From NCBI RefSeq assembly GCF_032854445.1, contig NC_088297.1:20783127-20847126 (forward strand): a stretch of DNA of 64,000 bases, read 5' to 3'. Made by a program: the position numbers and the translations under genes. Shown piece by piece: positions 34,148 through 45,007 of the stretch. The DNA comes from Liolophura sinensis. Its lineage: Eukaryota > Mollusca > Polyplacophora > Chitonida > Chitonidae. The notes under the pieces were generated by a model, which worked only from the letters and a program-made list of their open reading frames with translations, was not told the DNA's origin and did no database searches. Positions within the stretch are counted from its first letter, which is position 1, and each line of letters starts with the position of its first letter.

Positions 34148-34570
34148 GTGTAGTCTGTTGTTCATGCCTGCCTTTGCCATGAGGTTTTATGGGCATACTG
34201 CTGACGTAGTTCCGTCATGTAGTCTGTTGTTCATTCCTGCCTTTGCGATAAGGTTTTATGGGCACACCACTGACGTATTTCCGTCATGTTGTCTGTTGTT
34301 CATGCCTGCCTTTGCGATGACGTTTTATGGGCATACTGCTGACGTATTTTTATCATGTAGTCTGTTGTTCATGCCTGCCTTTGCGATGACGTTTTATGGG
34401 CATACTGCTGACATCGTTCCGTCATGTTGTCTGTTGTTCATGCCTGCCTTTGCGATGACGTTTTATGGGCATACTGCTGACATCGTTCCGTCATGTAGTC
34501 TGTTGTTCATGAATGCCTTTGCGATGACGTTTTATGGGCAAACTGCTGACGTATTACCTGTCATGTAGTC
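34148..34570 (+). repeat. 69-bp tandem repeat, six copies, frame open
   Basis: Units start at 34151, 34220, 34289 and so on, 69 bp apart. Frame one reads CSLLFMPAFAMTFYGHTADV plus three residues, 140 codons without a stop. Period 69 is a multiple of three, so an open frame is expected without selection. No signal, splice or family evidence. Confidence 0.9.
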
Positions 34571-35290
34571 CGAGACCGCAACCGTCAATTCCGCTTGAAT
34601 CCGAATCGCCATTGCCCGAGAAACTGTTACCCATTCCCCAACATTGTTGTGTACCTGCTTTGGGCTAACGCATTGTGCACATCATTCCATATTCAGTGGT
34701 GATGTGTGACCAGATGCGAATCATCGCACATTCATGACTGGTTGGATTAAACCACCCTTAGGGTTTCTGTACTTGATTCGCTTTTCTCGTGTGGAAAAAC
34801 ATTATATTACCGAGACAATCGTGTAGATGTTTGGAAAATGACACTCATGTTTAGGCATCTTCTAAAAGACACTATTTCTAGGTGTAAGTTAGAATTAAAA
34901 CCATTTACGTGGCCACAATACGAAATATAATCTATCGGTCACATCACAAACCGTTGACATTTGCATGCTAGAAACAATTGGCTTATGTTTAAATATAGGA
35001 CATGAGGCTAAAATTTCCAGACGTTTTAGGAACGTCAGACCTGCACGTCAAAAGAAAGGTATTTATCACGTCAGAGCAATATACATGTATAACATGTGGT
35101 GTGTGGCTTGGAGCAAAAATACGAAGGGAACCAAGAATACAGCACGTGATAATTCTGACACTCCATGACGTGTTAAATCGGAAAGGGAATTGATATAAGC
35201 GGCTACGTCACAACAATTCACCATGCATGCCAATCGGTGTAGTCGCCTTGTTCAATACCTCCGACAAATGAAATCATGTTTTGTCGGCGT
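34571..35290. other. No feature recognised
   Basis: No credible exon or repeat family. Confidence 0.4.
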
Positions 35291-35293
35291 TAT

Positions 35294-35295
<2 letters not shown>

Positions 35296-35326
<31 letters not shown>

Positions 35327-35352
35327 TCCTCTGTCGGCCCGTCAGTCAGTCA
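35296..35352 (+). repeat. (GTCT)n microsatellite
   Basis: Seven or so GTCT units, then degenerate GTCAGTCAG. Confidence 0.95.
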
Positions 35353-35567
35353 GCAACTTTGGGGGAAAATTATGCACTGATTAGGAGATTTGTGCACAGC
35401 TGACCTTGGGTTAAGGACCTACCCGTTACATTTTGTTTGGTGGGGAGGGGGAATGTCCTCTTAGAAAGACAGAAATTCGGAGTATTGTTCCTTTGTATGG
35501 TCTCCCAAATGGAATTTGTATGTTTTGTTTGAGCACGGGTTTGCACGCTGGAAGTTCCTTTCAGTAT

Positions 35568-35825
35568 ATTTATTCTGTCTGACGTTTAACGCCGTTCTCA
35601 AGAATTTGTCATTTTTTTTTTTTACGGCCGTCAGGTTTCTGGGTGGAGGTAACAAGAGTGGCTGGAGTAAACCACCGTCTTTCATTAGGTTTACACCAGA
35701 TAAACCTGACTGAAATCCCGTGGCCCCGTCAAGCGTGAACTGGATTCAAAACTATTACCAACATTTGTGATAGGCTTGACATTCGCAGCGAGACTGCTCT
35801 CTAACCGTCTAGGTCAACGAGGGCC
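35568..35825 (-). mobile_element. SINE-B copy (SINE-A relative), diverged
   Basis: GACGTTTAACGCCGTTCTCA, ACGGCCGTCAGGTTTCTGGG, TGGAGTAAACCACCG and a degraded tRNA-like end (GGTCAACGAGGGCCC). It shares the 3' end with SINE-A but has a different middle. Related pieces are at 42,530, 43,740 and 44,112. Confidence 0.6.
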
Positions 35826-35829
35826 CATG

Positions 35830-36635
35830 TTTTCTATCTAGCACAGTCGTGGAATTTCATTTTTATGATGACTGTCAGGTATGCGCAGGTGCGAAATATG
35901 CCGAGGGTATCCCGCTAAAAAAACGCCATAAAGGTAACTGACAAAAAGCCTTTACGCAAAACCGTGGTCAGTCAAGCAAGAGCTGGATTCGATCACGCGT
36001 TCCCACTGGGCGGAATAGTGTAGTATAAGGGAATCTAGACCTTCTCATCTTAGGTTGTAATGATGAGTTCTTTTTGTTTTAAAAAGAAAGGTTTTTTAAA
36101 AGGCAAAATATTCTAGTGGCAAAACGTTCCAGATTATATTCTCTAGAACGGTTTCAAGTTCCAATCAAATAAATACAAAAAATAAGCATGAATATAATAC
36201 CCTCACACTGCCCAAGTAACAATGGACCATTTGCACGCCCTCATAGTGGTGTACACTCAGGGTGTTACCCCATCACTCCCCCGTTCCAACATTCCACCCC
36301 ATCCCCCGTTTTTTTGTACCTACAGGACTTATTAATAAGCCTACATATGACGATTGCTGAAAACCGATATTAGTGTAATTTCATTTTGTTCAGACCTACG
36401 CAGGCGATTTTTGAACAGCACAGCTGCTAATACCCAGTTATTAAGTTTCCCCGGATTAATTTCTCTAGTGATATTAATTTTTTATCAATTATGCGCATTA
36501 TCTTTGTTGTATGTATCTGCGTATACCCACACAGGGTAACCTGTCTCATTGCAGTAAGCCGTCAAGTTTCTTGCTTCACACTCAGGTGGTTTACACGGAA
36601 CATTGGTATACTACGTTTTCTAAACTCTTTTTATC
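35830..36635. other. No feature recognised
   Basis: C-rich patch at 36,275-36,315, otherwise AT-rich; no credible exon. Confidence 0.4.
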
Positions 36636-36639
36636 CCAG

Positions 36640-37345
36640 CATCCAGTTTCAGTAAAATTTCTTTTTAGTAGAAGATTTCCTATTACTTCAGTGGAAACTC
36701 TCCTACTGTTTTAGTGTAAGCATTCCTACCATTTCATTGGAAACATCCCTTCGGTTACAATGGTAAAATTCCTATCATTTCAATGGAAACCTTCATACCA
36801 TATCAGTGGAAACATCCCTTCGGTTACAACGGTAACATTCATATCACTTCCCTGGAAACATTCCTACCATATAAGTGGAAACATCCCTTCGGTTACAATG
36901 TAAACATTTCTATCATATCAGTGGAAACATCCCTTTCGTTACAATGGTAACATTCCTACCATTTCAGTGAAAACATTCCTACCATTCCAGTAAAAACATT
37001 CGTACCATCTCAGTGAAAACATTTCTCCCAAAGGTTGGTGGTTTATTCCAGGCAGACCGATTCAGTGGAAATATTCCTACCATTTCAGTGGAAACATTCC
37101 TGCCATTTGGGTGAAAACATACTACCGTATCACTATCTTCAAGCAAATATTGCTACAATTTTAACTCGAAACATTCCTACCATTTGGGAGGAAACATTTC
37201 CACCGTTTCAGTGGATACATTCCTACTATTTCAGTGGAAACATTCCTAACATTTAAGAGAAGGCATTCGTACCATTTCAGTGGAAACATTCCTAGCATTT
37301 CAGTGAAAACATTTCTCCCAAAGGTTGGTGGTTTATTCCAGACAG
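36640..37345 (+). repeat. ~23-bp minisatellite (CATTCCTACCATTTCAGTGGAAA)
   Basis: About 25 degenerate units. Two copies of CCCAAAGGTTGGTGGTTTAT plus TCCAGGCAGACC occur at 37,028 and 37,317, so the array has swallowed and duplicated a SINE-B fragment. Confidence 0.85.
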
Positions 37346-37639
37346 ACCAATTTGCTCCACCGGGAAACGATCAACACAAATCAAGTAAATAAATAAATTT
37401 CAGCGGAAAAAAACTATATCGGAGATTATTCGTACAAAATCCATATTCGTTAATCAAATCAAATTTTCTCTATTTACCAACAAAAAAGCTCGAAAACAAT
37501 AGCTAAAATTCGATTAGCCTTGGGTTAATTGATTTTGTTAGCAAAATTTTCCGGTGTAACCTATGAAATAAATAAATTAATTAATTAATAGATGTATGGA
37601 GATGATTCAGAGAATAGGTCATGACTCTAGTGGGTATAT

Positions 37640-37740
37640 TGTCCGAGTTTTGTTCAGATTTCTTCCTACATCAAGATGTCCGCTATCATACGTCGGGTAC
37701 AAGTGTGATATTCTTCAGTGCAAGGTAAATCGGCCATAAA
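37640..37740 (+). mobile_element. Diverged SINE 3' half
   Basis: CAGATTTCTTCCTACATCAA, CATACGTCGGGTACAAGTGT and ATTCTTCAGTGCAAGGTAAA align loosely with the SINE-A/B 3' end. Confidence 0.4.
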
Positions 37741-38195
37741 AATCCTGCCTGACGAAAATATTTCTCCGAAATTGGAAATATCTTAAATGTGCTTACGACT
37801 ATTTTCATAATGGTTAAAATGTTTTTCACTGGGAGACAAGGCTTTTCACGATCGTTGTACAATAATGCTACACTACGCTAACGAGTATAAAGTAATACAC
37901 ATACTAAACTATGTGGTTCAGAACAACATGCTAACATGAGAATTTATAAAAATTATAAAAAAATTATAAATTTTCTGTAGATGTCACTGCATTTTATTTC
38001 AGACTCGCCTGATCGCCTGATTAATTGATTCATTCATTGATTCATTTATTAACGATATGAATATTCAAGAACTGTCACTTATAAAATGATGGTCAGCAGT
38101 GTGAGTGAAGGAAACTGGAGCTGATACACGAGAAGTGTTACTCCGAAACATGAAAGCTTCATTGAACTCAATATGTAAGCATTTGATTTCGTTCC
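37741..38195. other. No feature recognised
   Basis: AT-rich sequence including a short palindromic AAATTATAAA cluster near 37,945-37,975. Confidence 0.4.
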
Positions 38196-38204
38196 CCAAC
38201 AATA

Positions 38205-38495
38205 TGTCAGCGTTTTATTTCGTTCTCACTCAGCGTGTCAGCGTTTTATTTTATTCTCACTCAGTATGTCAGCGTTTTATTTTGTTCTCACTCAGTATGT
38301 CAGCGTTTTATTTTGTTCTCACTCAATATGTCAGCGTTTTATTTTACTCTCACTCTGTGTGTCAGCGTTTTATTTTGTTCTCACTCAGTATGTCAGTGTT
38401 TTATTTTGTTCTCACTCAATATGTCAGCGTTTTATTTTGTTCTCACTCAGTGTGTCAGCGTTTTATGTAAGCATTTTATTTTGCTCTCATTTCAG
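38205..38495 (+). repeat. 31-bp minisatellite, about 9 copies
   Basis: Unit TCAGCGTTTTATTTTGTTCT then CACTCAGTATG, period 31 bp. The Phe/Leu/Ser-rich frames are artefacts. Confidence 0.96.
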
Positions 38496-38879
38496 GTGGT
38501 ATTACATGAAACTTATCAGTGAATCTACTGGATTTTGACTCCGGAGTGCCCATGGGAAACCACCGAACTTTGGTAAGTTTCTGACGAACTTTCCTACTTG
38601 TGACATACATATTTGCACACCACATATTGGTGAAGAAGAGTGGTTTTCAAAGAACGGTATAGACTACGCAAACGGTCAGATGAGCATTGTCCACCCCTTA
38701 TTGTCCACGGTCCATCAAGCAGTGAAAGCGGGGAAATTAAAGCTATATTAAATCGGTGACTAGAAATAACTAGTCTAAAAGCAAAGATCACTCTAAAATG
38801 ACGTATATATCAGATGAAAAGACCATTAAAAACTGTCCAGAAATTTTTTTTAGAACTTTTCTAAGCGAGTAAAATTGAT

Positions 38880-39235
38880 GTTAAAATATCAGATTCTAAG
38901 GTGGTCTGTTGTCACCTGGAAGGTACCTAACACGTCACGTCTATACTTTTCGCCTGAAATGATTCGTTTCAAGGTCAAATTACCTAAAGCATTCATAGAT
39001 CTATATGTATATGCATTTTGAATGATGAAATGTAGCATTTTAATATGTGTTAAGTAGCAAAAATCTTATGTGACGTCACTGGTCAGAAAAGGTCACCATA
39101 GAATAAAATACTCAAATACATTTTACTAGGTAAAACACATTGTGAAAAAAGATAAATTCAGGCATTTTCCTGGACAGTTTTTAATGGTCATTTATCTGAT
39201 ACATACTTCATTTTAGTGTTTTCTTTCCTTAAAGA
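38880..39235 (+). repeat. Dispersed repeat R3, copy 2
   Basis: Partner of 11,770-12,130; see that entry for shared landmarks. Confidence 0.55.
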
Positions 39236-40420
39236 AAAAACTAATAAATATCTAGTTTTCTTAAAGAGAAAATGCAGAACATTTTTTAAATAAAAAAACT
39301 AAAAATAAGCACGAGATTTGACGAAAACATATTGTGTCTAGATGTTGCCTGCGCATGTAGAACCTAAAATAGAATTCATCTGACGCTGTAGACGTAAAGA
39401 TGAGACACTGTCATCTGTCTTATAGCATATCTAGACATATAATCTTGATTGTTGCGCAATTAGTGATATATTTTAGAGAAATTGTTTTTTTTTTCCTATA
39501 TGATAATCTATTCTATGAGAGTGATCAATCAAAATGCATGGTTGATATGAAACCATTATACATTTGTTTGAAATTAAATTGTATTTTTACTATAAACGCC
39601 TTCTTATTACATAGTTAAAAGGCTCACACTGTATATACTTTAGCTCCTTTTGTGGCTTTTGGGTGTGCACACTTATTGTATCTTCTGGTGTGACTTCTTA
39701 ACAAGGGGCTTCATAGAATGCCGTCTCACCATGTCTAGGCCTACATCCGGGGCCGCTTGGCACAGCCATTCCGACTTACGTCAGAACTTCAACCACGATT
39801 TTAAAGCGTATTTTAATCTAAAGAAAAACTGCACTGTGCTCAAAAGTGGACGGAAATTTACTCTAAAAATAAATTTGTTATTAAGCTGTGTTATGGATCA
39901 AGTCACATGATACTGCGTCATTGTATCCACGCATGAGGTACAGAAATACCGCCAGATCAACCTGCCTAACTGTAGTTGGTTGTGGCCAGGCGTATGATGA
40001 AGCCTCATATCACGGTCGCGTCAGTACAGCCCCAGGGACAAGCAACAGGCAGTATTATTTTTACCTGATGACCTCAAGGGAAGTAATTAGTAGCATAACC
40101 TGGACTAGGTGTCGCTTTGTAGGTGAGAGAGGTCATCTCGTATCCATTTGAATAGAGTTCATTTGCACCAATTTCCAATTTTTTAAGAATACGTTGATGG
40201 TTTGCACTTGGTGGTTGAAGGGGCAGTTAGATCAGAGCAAGACAATATATATGAAATAGATTTTTAAAAAGGGACCGGGGTTGGGCGGCGGAGAGGGGTT
40301 CTCATAAATTGTCATTGAATACGTTTAATAATCACGATATCGAGAATTATATATTTCTTCGGAACCAATTTTTTTTTCCTTAATCACGTGTGCCTCCTGT
40401 TAGCATACCACCATCAATGC
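39236..40420. other. No gene recognised
   Basis: Non-coding. Open frames at 39,650-40,151 lack family resemblance and convincing splice partners. Confidence 0.4.
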
Positions 40421-40424
40421 CGGC

Positions 40425-40600
40425 ATGCTGGGATAGTGGATAGAGTGTCTCCTAAACGGTATATCTATGGTCCAACCCCTAATGGATCAAGTACTGCAAG
40501 ATCGGCCCTTTGTCAGTGTAATGTGGCTGGGTCGGGCGTTGTGTCTGGTGTAAGGGGTTTACTATCTGCGAGTAAAGATGAGAAATAACTGGCTTGTTTA
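40425..40600 (+). mobile_element. SINE-C/D-related copy, degraded
   Basis: A head-like GGGATAGTGGATAGAGTGTC, then CCCTTTGTCAGTGTAATGTG and GGGTCGGGCGTTGTG, the shared SINE-C/D core. Confidence 0.55.
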
Positions 40601-40613
40601 ACTCTCAGATAAG

Positions 40614-40615
<2 letters not shown>

Positions 40616-40677
<62 letters not shown>
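40616..40677. repeat. (AT)n microsatellite
   Basis: About 30 AT units at the end of the SINE-like sequence. Confidence 0.98.
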
Positions 40678-40679
<2 letters not shown>

Positions 40680-41320
40680 TCTTACAGCGTCCAAATCGGA
40701 TGGAATATCCCTGCTTCCAAAGGCGAATCACTCCACGTAAGTATAGAATCCACCATTAAGATGAATTGCTCAGGGCGGACGGGTTGACAGTAGCGTCCGT
40801 GATGCCGAGCTGTCGATGTATGTTTCCTCGCAAATGTACAGAAAAAGGAAGTGGCGAAACACAAGCTCACAAAGTGCTCTGTACCGAAAATGGAGTGTAA
40901 CTTACGAATGTCGAATGACGTGAAAGCCGATATCCCAGTAAAATCCTTCACATTGAATGACAAATATGTAATAGTAAATATGACTGCTCTCAAATGGACT
41001 TGAGTAAATATCTGCGCACAAGTGGACATGAATGAATGACTGCGAGCTTCACAACTCCGTTGCTCTTATTTATAGACTAACGTAAAAGAAAATTCTGGAT
41101 GGTTTGATCGTAAACATGTTTACAACACCAATAGATATTTCCTGAATGTACGCTCTATTTACAATAACACTGAACTCATGAACACCTAAGCATCGAGAAC
41201 GCTCGACTGAATTACAGCCCAGGCTATAACTTACACAGAGGGGAAAATGTAGGTCAGGTACTGACAAATAAAAAAAGAAAAACAAATATAATACATTGTT
41301 AATTCGAAACACTGGTGTCT
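40678..41320. other. Open frame without support
   Basis: A 115-codon minus frame (41,029-40,682) has no recognised domain. Short splice-flanked intervals near 40,687-40,736 exist on both strands and cannot be told apart from chance. Confidence 0.3.
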
Positions 41321-41321
41321 T

Positions 41322-41460
41322 CGGCATGGCGTTTCAGTGAGGCAACACTAGGCATATAGGCAGAATATGTCGGCATGTACAACCAGACCCCGTCCTGATA
41401 TGAGAGAAGTAGCGCATGTTGAAAGCGACATTAAACCCCAATGAAATAAACACATGCAGT
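41322..41460 (+). mobile_element. SINE-C-like 3' half
   Basis: CGGCATGGCGTTTCAGTGAG, GCAACACTA and GAAAGCGACATTAAACCCCA parallel the SINE-C GTAAGGCGTCTCAGTGAAGC region. Confidence 0.5.
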
Positions 41461-41624
41461 GCTGACACATTTACGGTGTTGCCTCACTGGAACAACATAC
41501 TGAAGACAGTCATGCATGGGCATGCCTGGTATATTGACACCAGGTAAACCAGTACTTGAAGTACCAAGATTAGAAATTTTAACATCCTGAAAGGCACCGC
41601 CAAACAGGGATTAAACCTCAGGTA

Positions 41625-41820
41625 CTAGAAAAATGAATCTGTTAATTTGAACAGAAAATCTGTTGTCTGAGTGATGCTAAAATGTATTCTGTTATTATAA
41701 TATATTACTCTGTCGTTTTCAACATAATATCCTGTTAATCTAATAGTATCTTTATGTCAAATTAATAGAATATTTGTGTAAGTTATATTTGTTAAAATTA
41801 ACAGATTCATTTCTTGAGTG
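41625..41820. mobile_element. MITE-T copy 1, degenerate
   Basis: Same family as 42651-42907: GAATCTGTTAATTTGAACAG and, inverted, TTAACAGATTCATTTC, with the shared interior TTGTCTGAGTGATGC. Confidence 0.8.
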
Positions 41821-41851
41821 AATTATATCGTTTTACTGTTCTTGCTTATTT

Positions 41852-42080
41852 CAGTGGTGTTTAACGCTGTGCTCCTACCCGGTGTAACCAATCCGCGCGT
41901 GTGTATTGTAGCCTGATTGATACACTCTGGTTTAATGCCAAGATGGAATCAAACCTGTGATTTCATTGGTGTTTAACGCTGTGCTCCTACCCGGTGTAAC
42001 CAATCTGCGCGTGTGTATTGTAGCCTGATTGATACACTCTGGTTTAATGCCAAGATGGAATCAAACCTTTGATTTCATTG
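41852..42080 (+). repeat. 112-bp direct duplication
   Basis: Two almost identical units (TTTAACGCTGTGCTCCTACC ... GCCAAGATGGAATCAAACCT), offset exactly 112 bp, differing at about two positions. A recent tandem duplication. Confidence 0.97.
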
Positions 42081-42529
42081 GTATAAAAGAAAAGAACTGG
42101 GCCGATTCTGAAATATTCTTGAGCGATATCTAATATCTATTAAATGACGTGTGTAAAATAACAAATCCATTTGAAATATTTTAAAGAACTGCAAACTTCA
42201 TAGGTGGGCTAGCCTTTTCACTTGTCCACCCGATGTACTATGAACTTCAATCATTCTGGAATTTGCGCACGTTACTCAATGCTGAAATTTTATTGAATGT
42301 TGTATGGTATTTGAAGGTAATTTACTGGCATTACAAGATCCAAGTTTTACACAAGCTATTATTCCCGTTGAATGTTATGTTGAAAGCATTGCTTTTCGAA
42401 TTTTAGGGAAATATATGGTTTAATTTTTTTTTGGTCTGAAATTTTGAATCTTGCCTGCCACATCAATACGGATTCTTTGTACAAATATATTTAATCCCTG
42501 AAAGAAATGAAATATTCTTTATTATTTAT

Positions 42530-42648
42530 TGATTTATTTAATTTGTTTTTAACATAACACTCAAGGGTAATTCACCTGTACCATGTCTGTCAGGTTTATA
42601 CGTGAAGGTAACCGTAGTGCCTAGATTAAAACACTGGCTTTCGCCAGG
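42530..42648 (-). mobile_element. SINE-B fragment
   Basis: TTTATTGATTTATTTAATTT, AACACTCAAGGGTAATTCAC, GTCAGGTTTATACGTGAAGG. MITE-T copy 2 lies immediately after. Confidence 0.5.
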
Positions 42649-42650
42649 TA

Positions 42651-42907
42651 CACTGAAAAAATTAATCTGTTAATTTTAACGGAAAATCTGTTGTCTGAGT
42701 GATGCCAGAATGGAATGTTAGTGTAACATACTGCTGTGTTATATTCAACACAATATTCTGTTAGTCTAATGGAATCTTTAGGTTGAATTAAGAGAATATG
42801 TGTACTATATTTAAGGGAATAATCTATTGCAATAGCAGAATACCTTCGGACTAGCATCTCTCAGATAACAGACTTTCTGTTAAATTAACAGATTAATTTT
42901 TTCAGTG
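42651..42907. mobile_element. MITE-T copy 2, complete, TA target duplication
   Basis: 257 bp, starting CACTGAAAAAATTAATCTGT and ending with the inverse (ACAGATTAATTTTTTCAGTG). Terminal inverted repeats are about 30 bp. TA occurs on both sides (42649-42650 and 42908-42909), as in Tc1/mariner-type elements. No ORF, so non-autonomous. Confidence 0.9.
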
Positions 42908-43133
42908 TATCTGTCAACCTCTTGGTGTAAATCCTTGGCCAAGTCACTCAAATTAAGAAATATGTTTGATATGCAAGGTTTAATGCGCTAACACGTGCTA
43001 AGTTATAACCAATGATCATTCTTTTTAAGCTGTTTCCAGTTCTTTTTTCTGTAAACCGCATGCTGTTTTTGAGTTCCACGACGTCTGGGTTGTGAACCGC
43101 TGCTGACCCTCCTCACTCCCCCTCCCCCCCTCA

Positions 43134-43340
43134 AAAAAAGAAAAGAAAAATGTAGTTCAATTTAACAGAAAGTCTGTTTCCCGAGTGATTCTTGGATGTA
43201 TTCATTTATTGCAGTAGGATACTATGTTGAATGTCACACAATATTATGCAATAATAACAAAATACATTTCCGGCAAATAACATTTTGTTAAAAATAACAG
43301 GCTGTTTTTTTTGTTTGTTTGTTTTTTTTTTTTTGAGTGT
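43134..43340. mobile_element. MITE-T copy 3, degenerate
   Basis: CAATTTAACAGAAAGTCTGT, CGAGTGATTCTTGG and terminal AAAAATAACAGGCTG..GAGTG; its ends are expanded into A and T runs. Confidence 0.7.
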
Positions 43341-43737
43341 GCGTAAGTAATTGCCCCATAAAGTGTTGATGCATGTACGTCATATAATGGCTGAGTTATC
43401 AAAACGATCTGGTCGATGTACAAATGACATCAGACTTCTCCATGACATTTACTCGTATCCCTTTTTCAAGCGATCCGAGAATCATGGCTGCGGTCATTCT
43501 TGGACACATAGGGTAACTCCCGAGACACCGCCTTCACTGTTCTCGGCGTCTTTGCGGGCAATAAGTAGTAACCCACGATCGTGTATGGGCCTTTAAGTGG
43601 TCTTATTAGTGCCTCTACACGGACTCGGTGTGCTATTTCAAAATAATGAAGCTCGTTGCCGTTCATTTGCCTTCCCAATATGACATAGGTGACATGCAGT
43701 ATGTGTGTCACATGTGGGAAATTCGTCAGTAGTTTAC

Positions 43738-43870
43738 TAAAGGTTGGTGGTTTACATGTGGGCGCTCCAGTTTCTTCTATCCCAAAATGACCGCCCTCAT
43801 ATCTACATATGATAACAGTGAATCTCGGTGAATATTCTTAACACACAGCGTAAAATTAATAAATAGATAC
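43738..43870 (+). mobile_element. SINE-B fragment
   Basis: AAAGGTTGGTGGTTTACATG, GGCGCTCCAGTTTCTTCTAT, ATTCTTAACACACAGCGTAA. Confidence 0.5.
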
Positions 43871-43892
43871 TTTTCGCCCATCAGAGCTTTCT

Positions 43893-44035
43893 TCCAGTCA
43901 AACTCGGAAAGGTCTGGAAGCCACCTGCAGATGGTCGTGGGTTTCCTCTTGGCACTGCCTAGTATCCTCCCACCGTAAGGCAAGCCGTCAGATTAGTGAA
44001 ATAATCTTACCACGCCAAATAAATCAAAATATATA
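43893..44035 (+). mobile_element. SINE-A fragment, degraded
   Basis: GGAAAGGTCTGGAAGCCACC, GATGGTCGTGGGTTTCCTCT, TATCCTCCCACCGTAAGGCA and a CAAATAAATC tail. Confidence 0.75.
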
Positions 44036-44109
44036 AATCTCAGCACATCTGTAGATTCTGAACATCCAATCCCAGCCCCACCCCATCTTGAGACAGATTT
44101 GGGTGTGCT

Positions 44110-44240
44110 TTTTTATTTATTTAATTGATGTTTAACACTGAACTCAAGCATGTTTCATCTACATGTATATAACAGCAGTCAGGTTTATGAATGGAGGATA
44201 CTGAAGAGCCCGGAGTAAACTACTAGGCCTTGGGCAGGTA
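44110..44240 (-). mobile_element. SINE-B fragment
   Basis: TTTATTTATTTAATTGATGT, AACTCAAGCATGTTTCATCT, GCAGTCAGGTTTATGAATGG, CCCGGAGTAAACTAC. Confidence 0.6.
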
Positions 44241-44900
44241 TCTGACAAACTTATTAACATCAAGCTGCAACCACAGTAGTAGGAGCTCTTTGGGTAAAAG
44301 GCCTGGTCGTCCAGGCAACCCTGAATTGTAACTGTAGTCACTAACACCTCTCAGTACATGCATCTGTTGATTCCAATCTGAACTTCTGGTTTTACTTACC
44401 AGAACATGCAATTAGTCCATCAATCATTCAATTCAGAATAAATGTTTATACCTGTCAGTAAATAAAATCAACACACAAAGTTTTATGTACTTCTATCTAT
44501 ATTTTACACAGTGTCAAGTACATATACATTTGTATGTACATATATATTGTAAATAAATATGTCACAAAATGTTAACAAATATAACATGATATCACAGGCC
44601 ATTTGTAGCAGTTAAAATACTTTCTCCCCCAAATAAAAATCGATCCCTCTGACAGCAGCAGAAATTCAATGTTCAAAAAAAAAAAGCAAATAAGATGTTG
44701 TTTTCAAGTGGGCTGCAATGTTTGCTAATAAAACTGTGAAATATCCTAAAATCTTGTTAAAACTGTACAAGTTGTGAAGATGAAATTTGCCCAGAAAAGT
44801 TTTACGTTGGTTTGCTATTTAATATGCTTGCATTCCAAAGACTGGCTATTCATGGCTTCCACATGATCATAGCTAACAGAGTTATCTCCCCCTCCCAACT
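44241..44900. other. Downstream flank of EFHC1
   Basis: AT-rich sequence likely containing the EFHC1 3' UTR or intergenic DNA; no other feature seen. Confidence 0.4.
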
Positions 44901-44906
44901 TCTGTT

Positions 44907-44912
44907 TTTATT
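44907..44912 (-). terminator. Possible EFHC1 polyadenylation signal
   Basis: AATAAA on the minus strand, 18 bases after the stop codon, followed by further AT-rich sequence. A 3' UTR this short would be unusual, so a site further downstream is also possible (for example ATTAAA near 44,820). Confidence 0.3.
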
Positions 44913-44929
44913 TTTTTTTCACAAAATGT

Positions 44930-45007
44930 TCATGAGCTTTCGACAAATTTCCGGAAATCTTCTAAGCTGATTTTGCCTTCTGGATTTGTTGTGCACTGCT
45001 GTACAAG
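44930..45007 (-). CDS. EFHC1: EFHC1 exon 11 (residues 617-641 and stop)
   Basis: The acceptor TTCTTTCAG precedes [20 protein letters not shown] and ends FVESS-TGA. This matches the family's terminal helix 'GxGKIxxxxFxxxF'. Confidence 0.92.
   Translation of the reverse strand, partial: LVQQCTTNPEGKISLEDFRKFVESS

Noticed and set aside
40687-40736. Small exon with acceptor and GTAAGTATAG donor
   Set aside because: Splice-like signals exist on both strands in the same 50 bp, and no partner exon was found.
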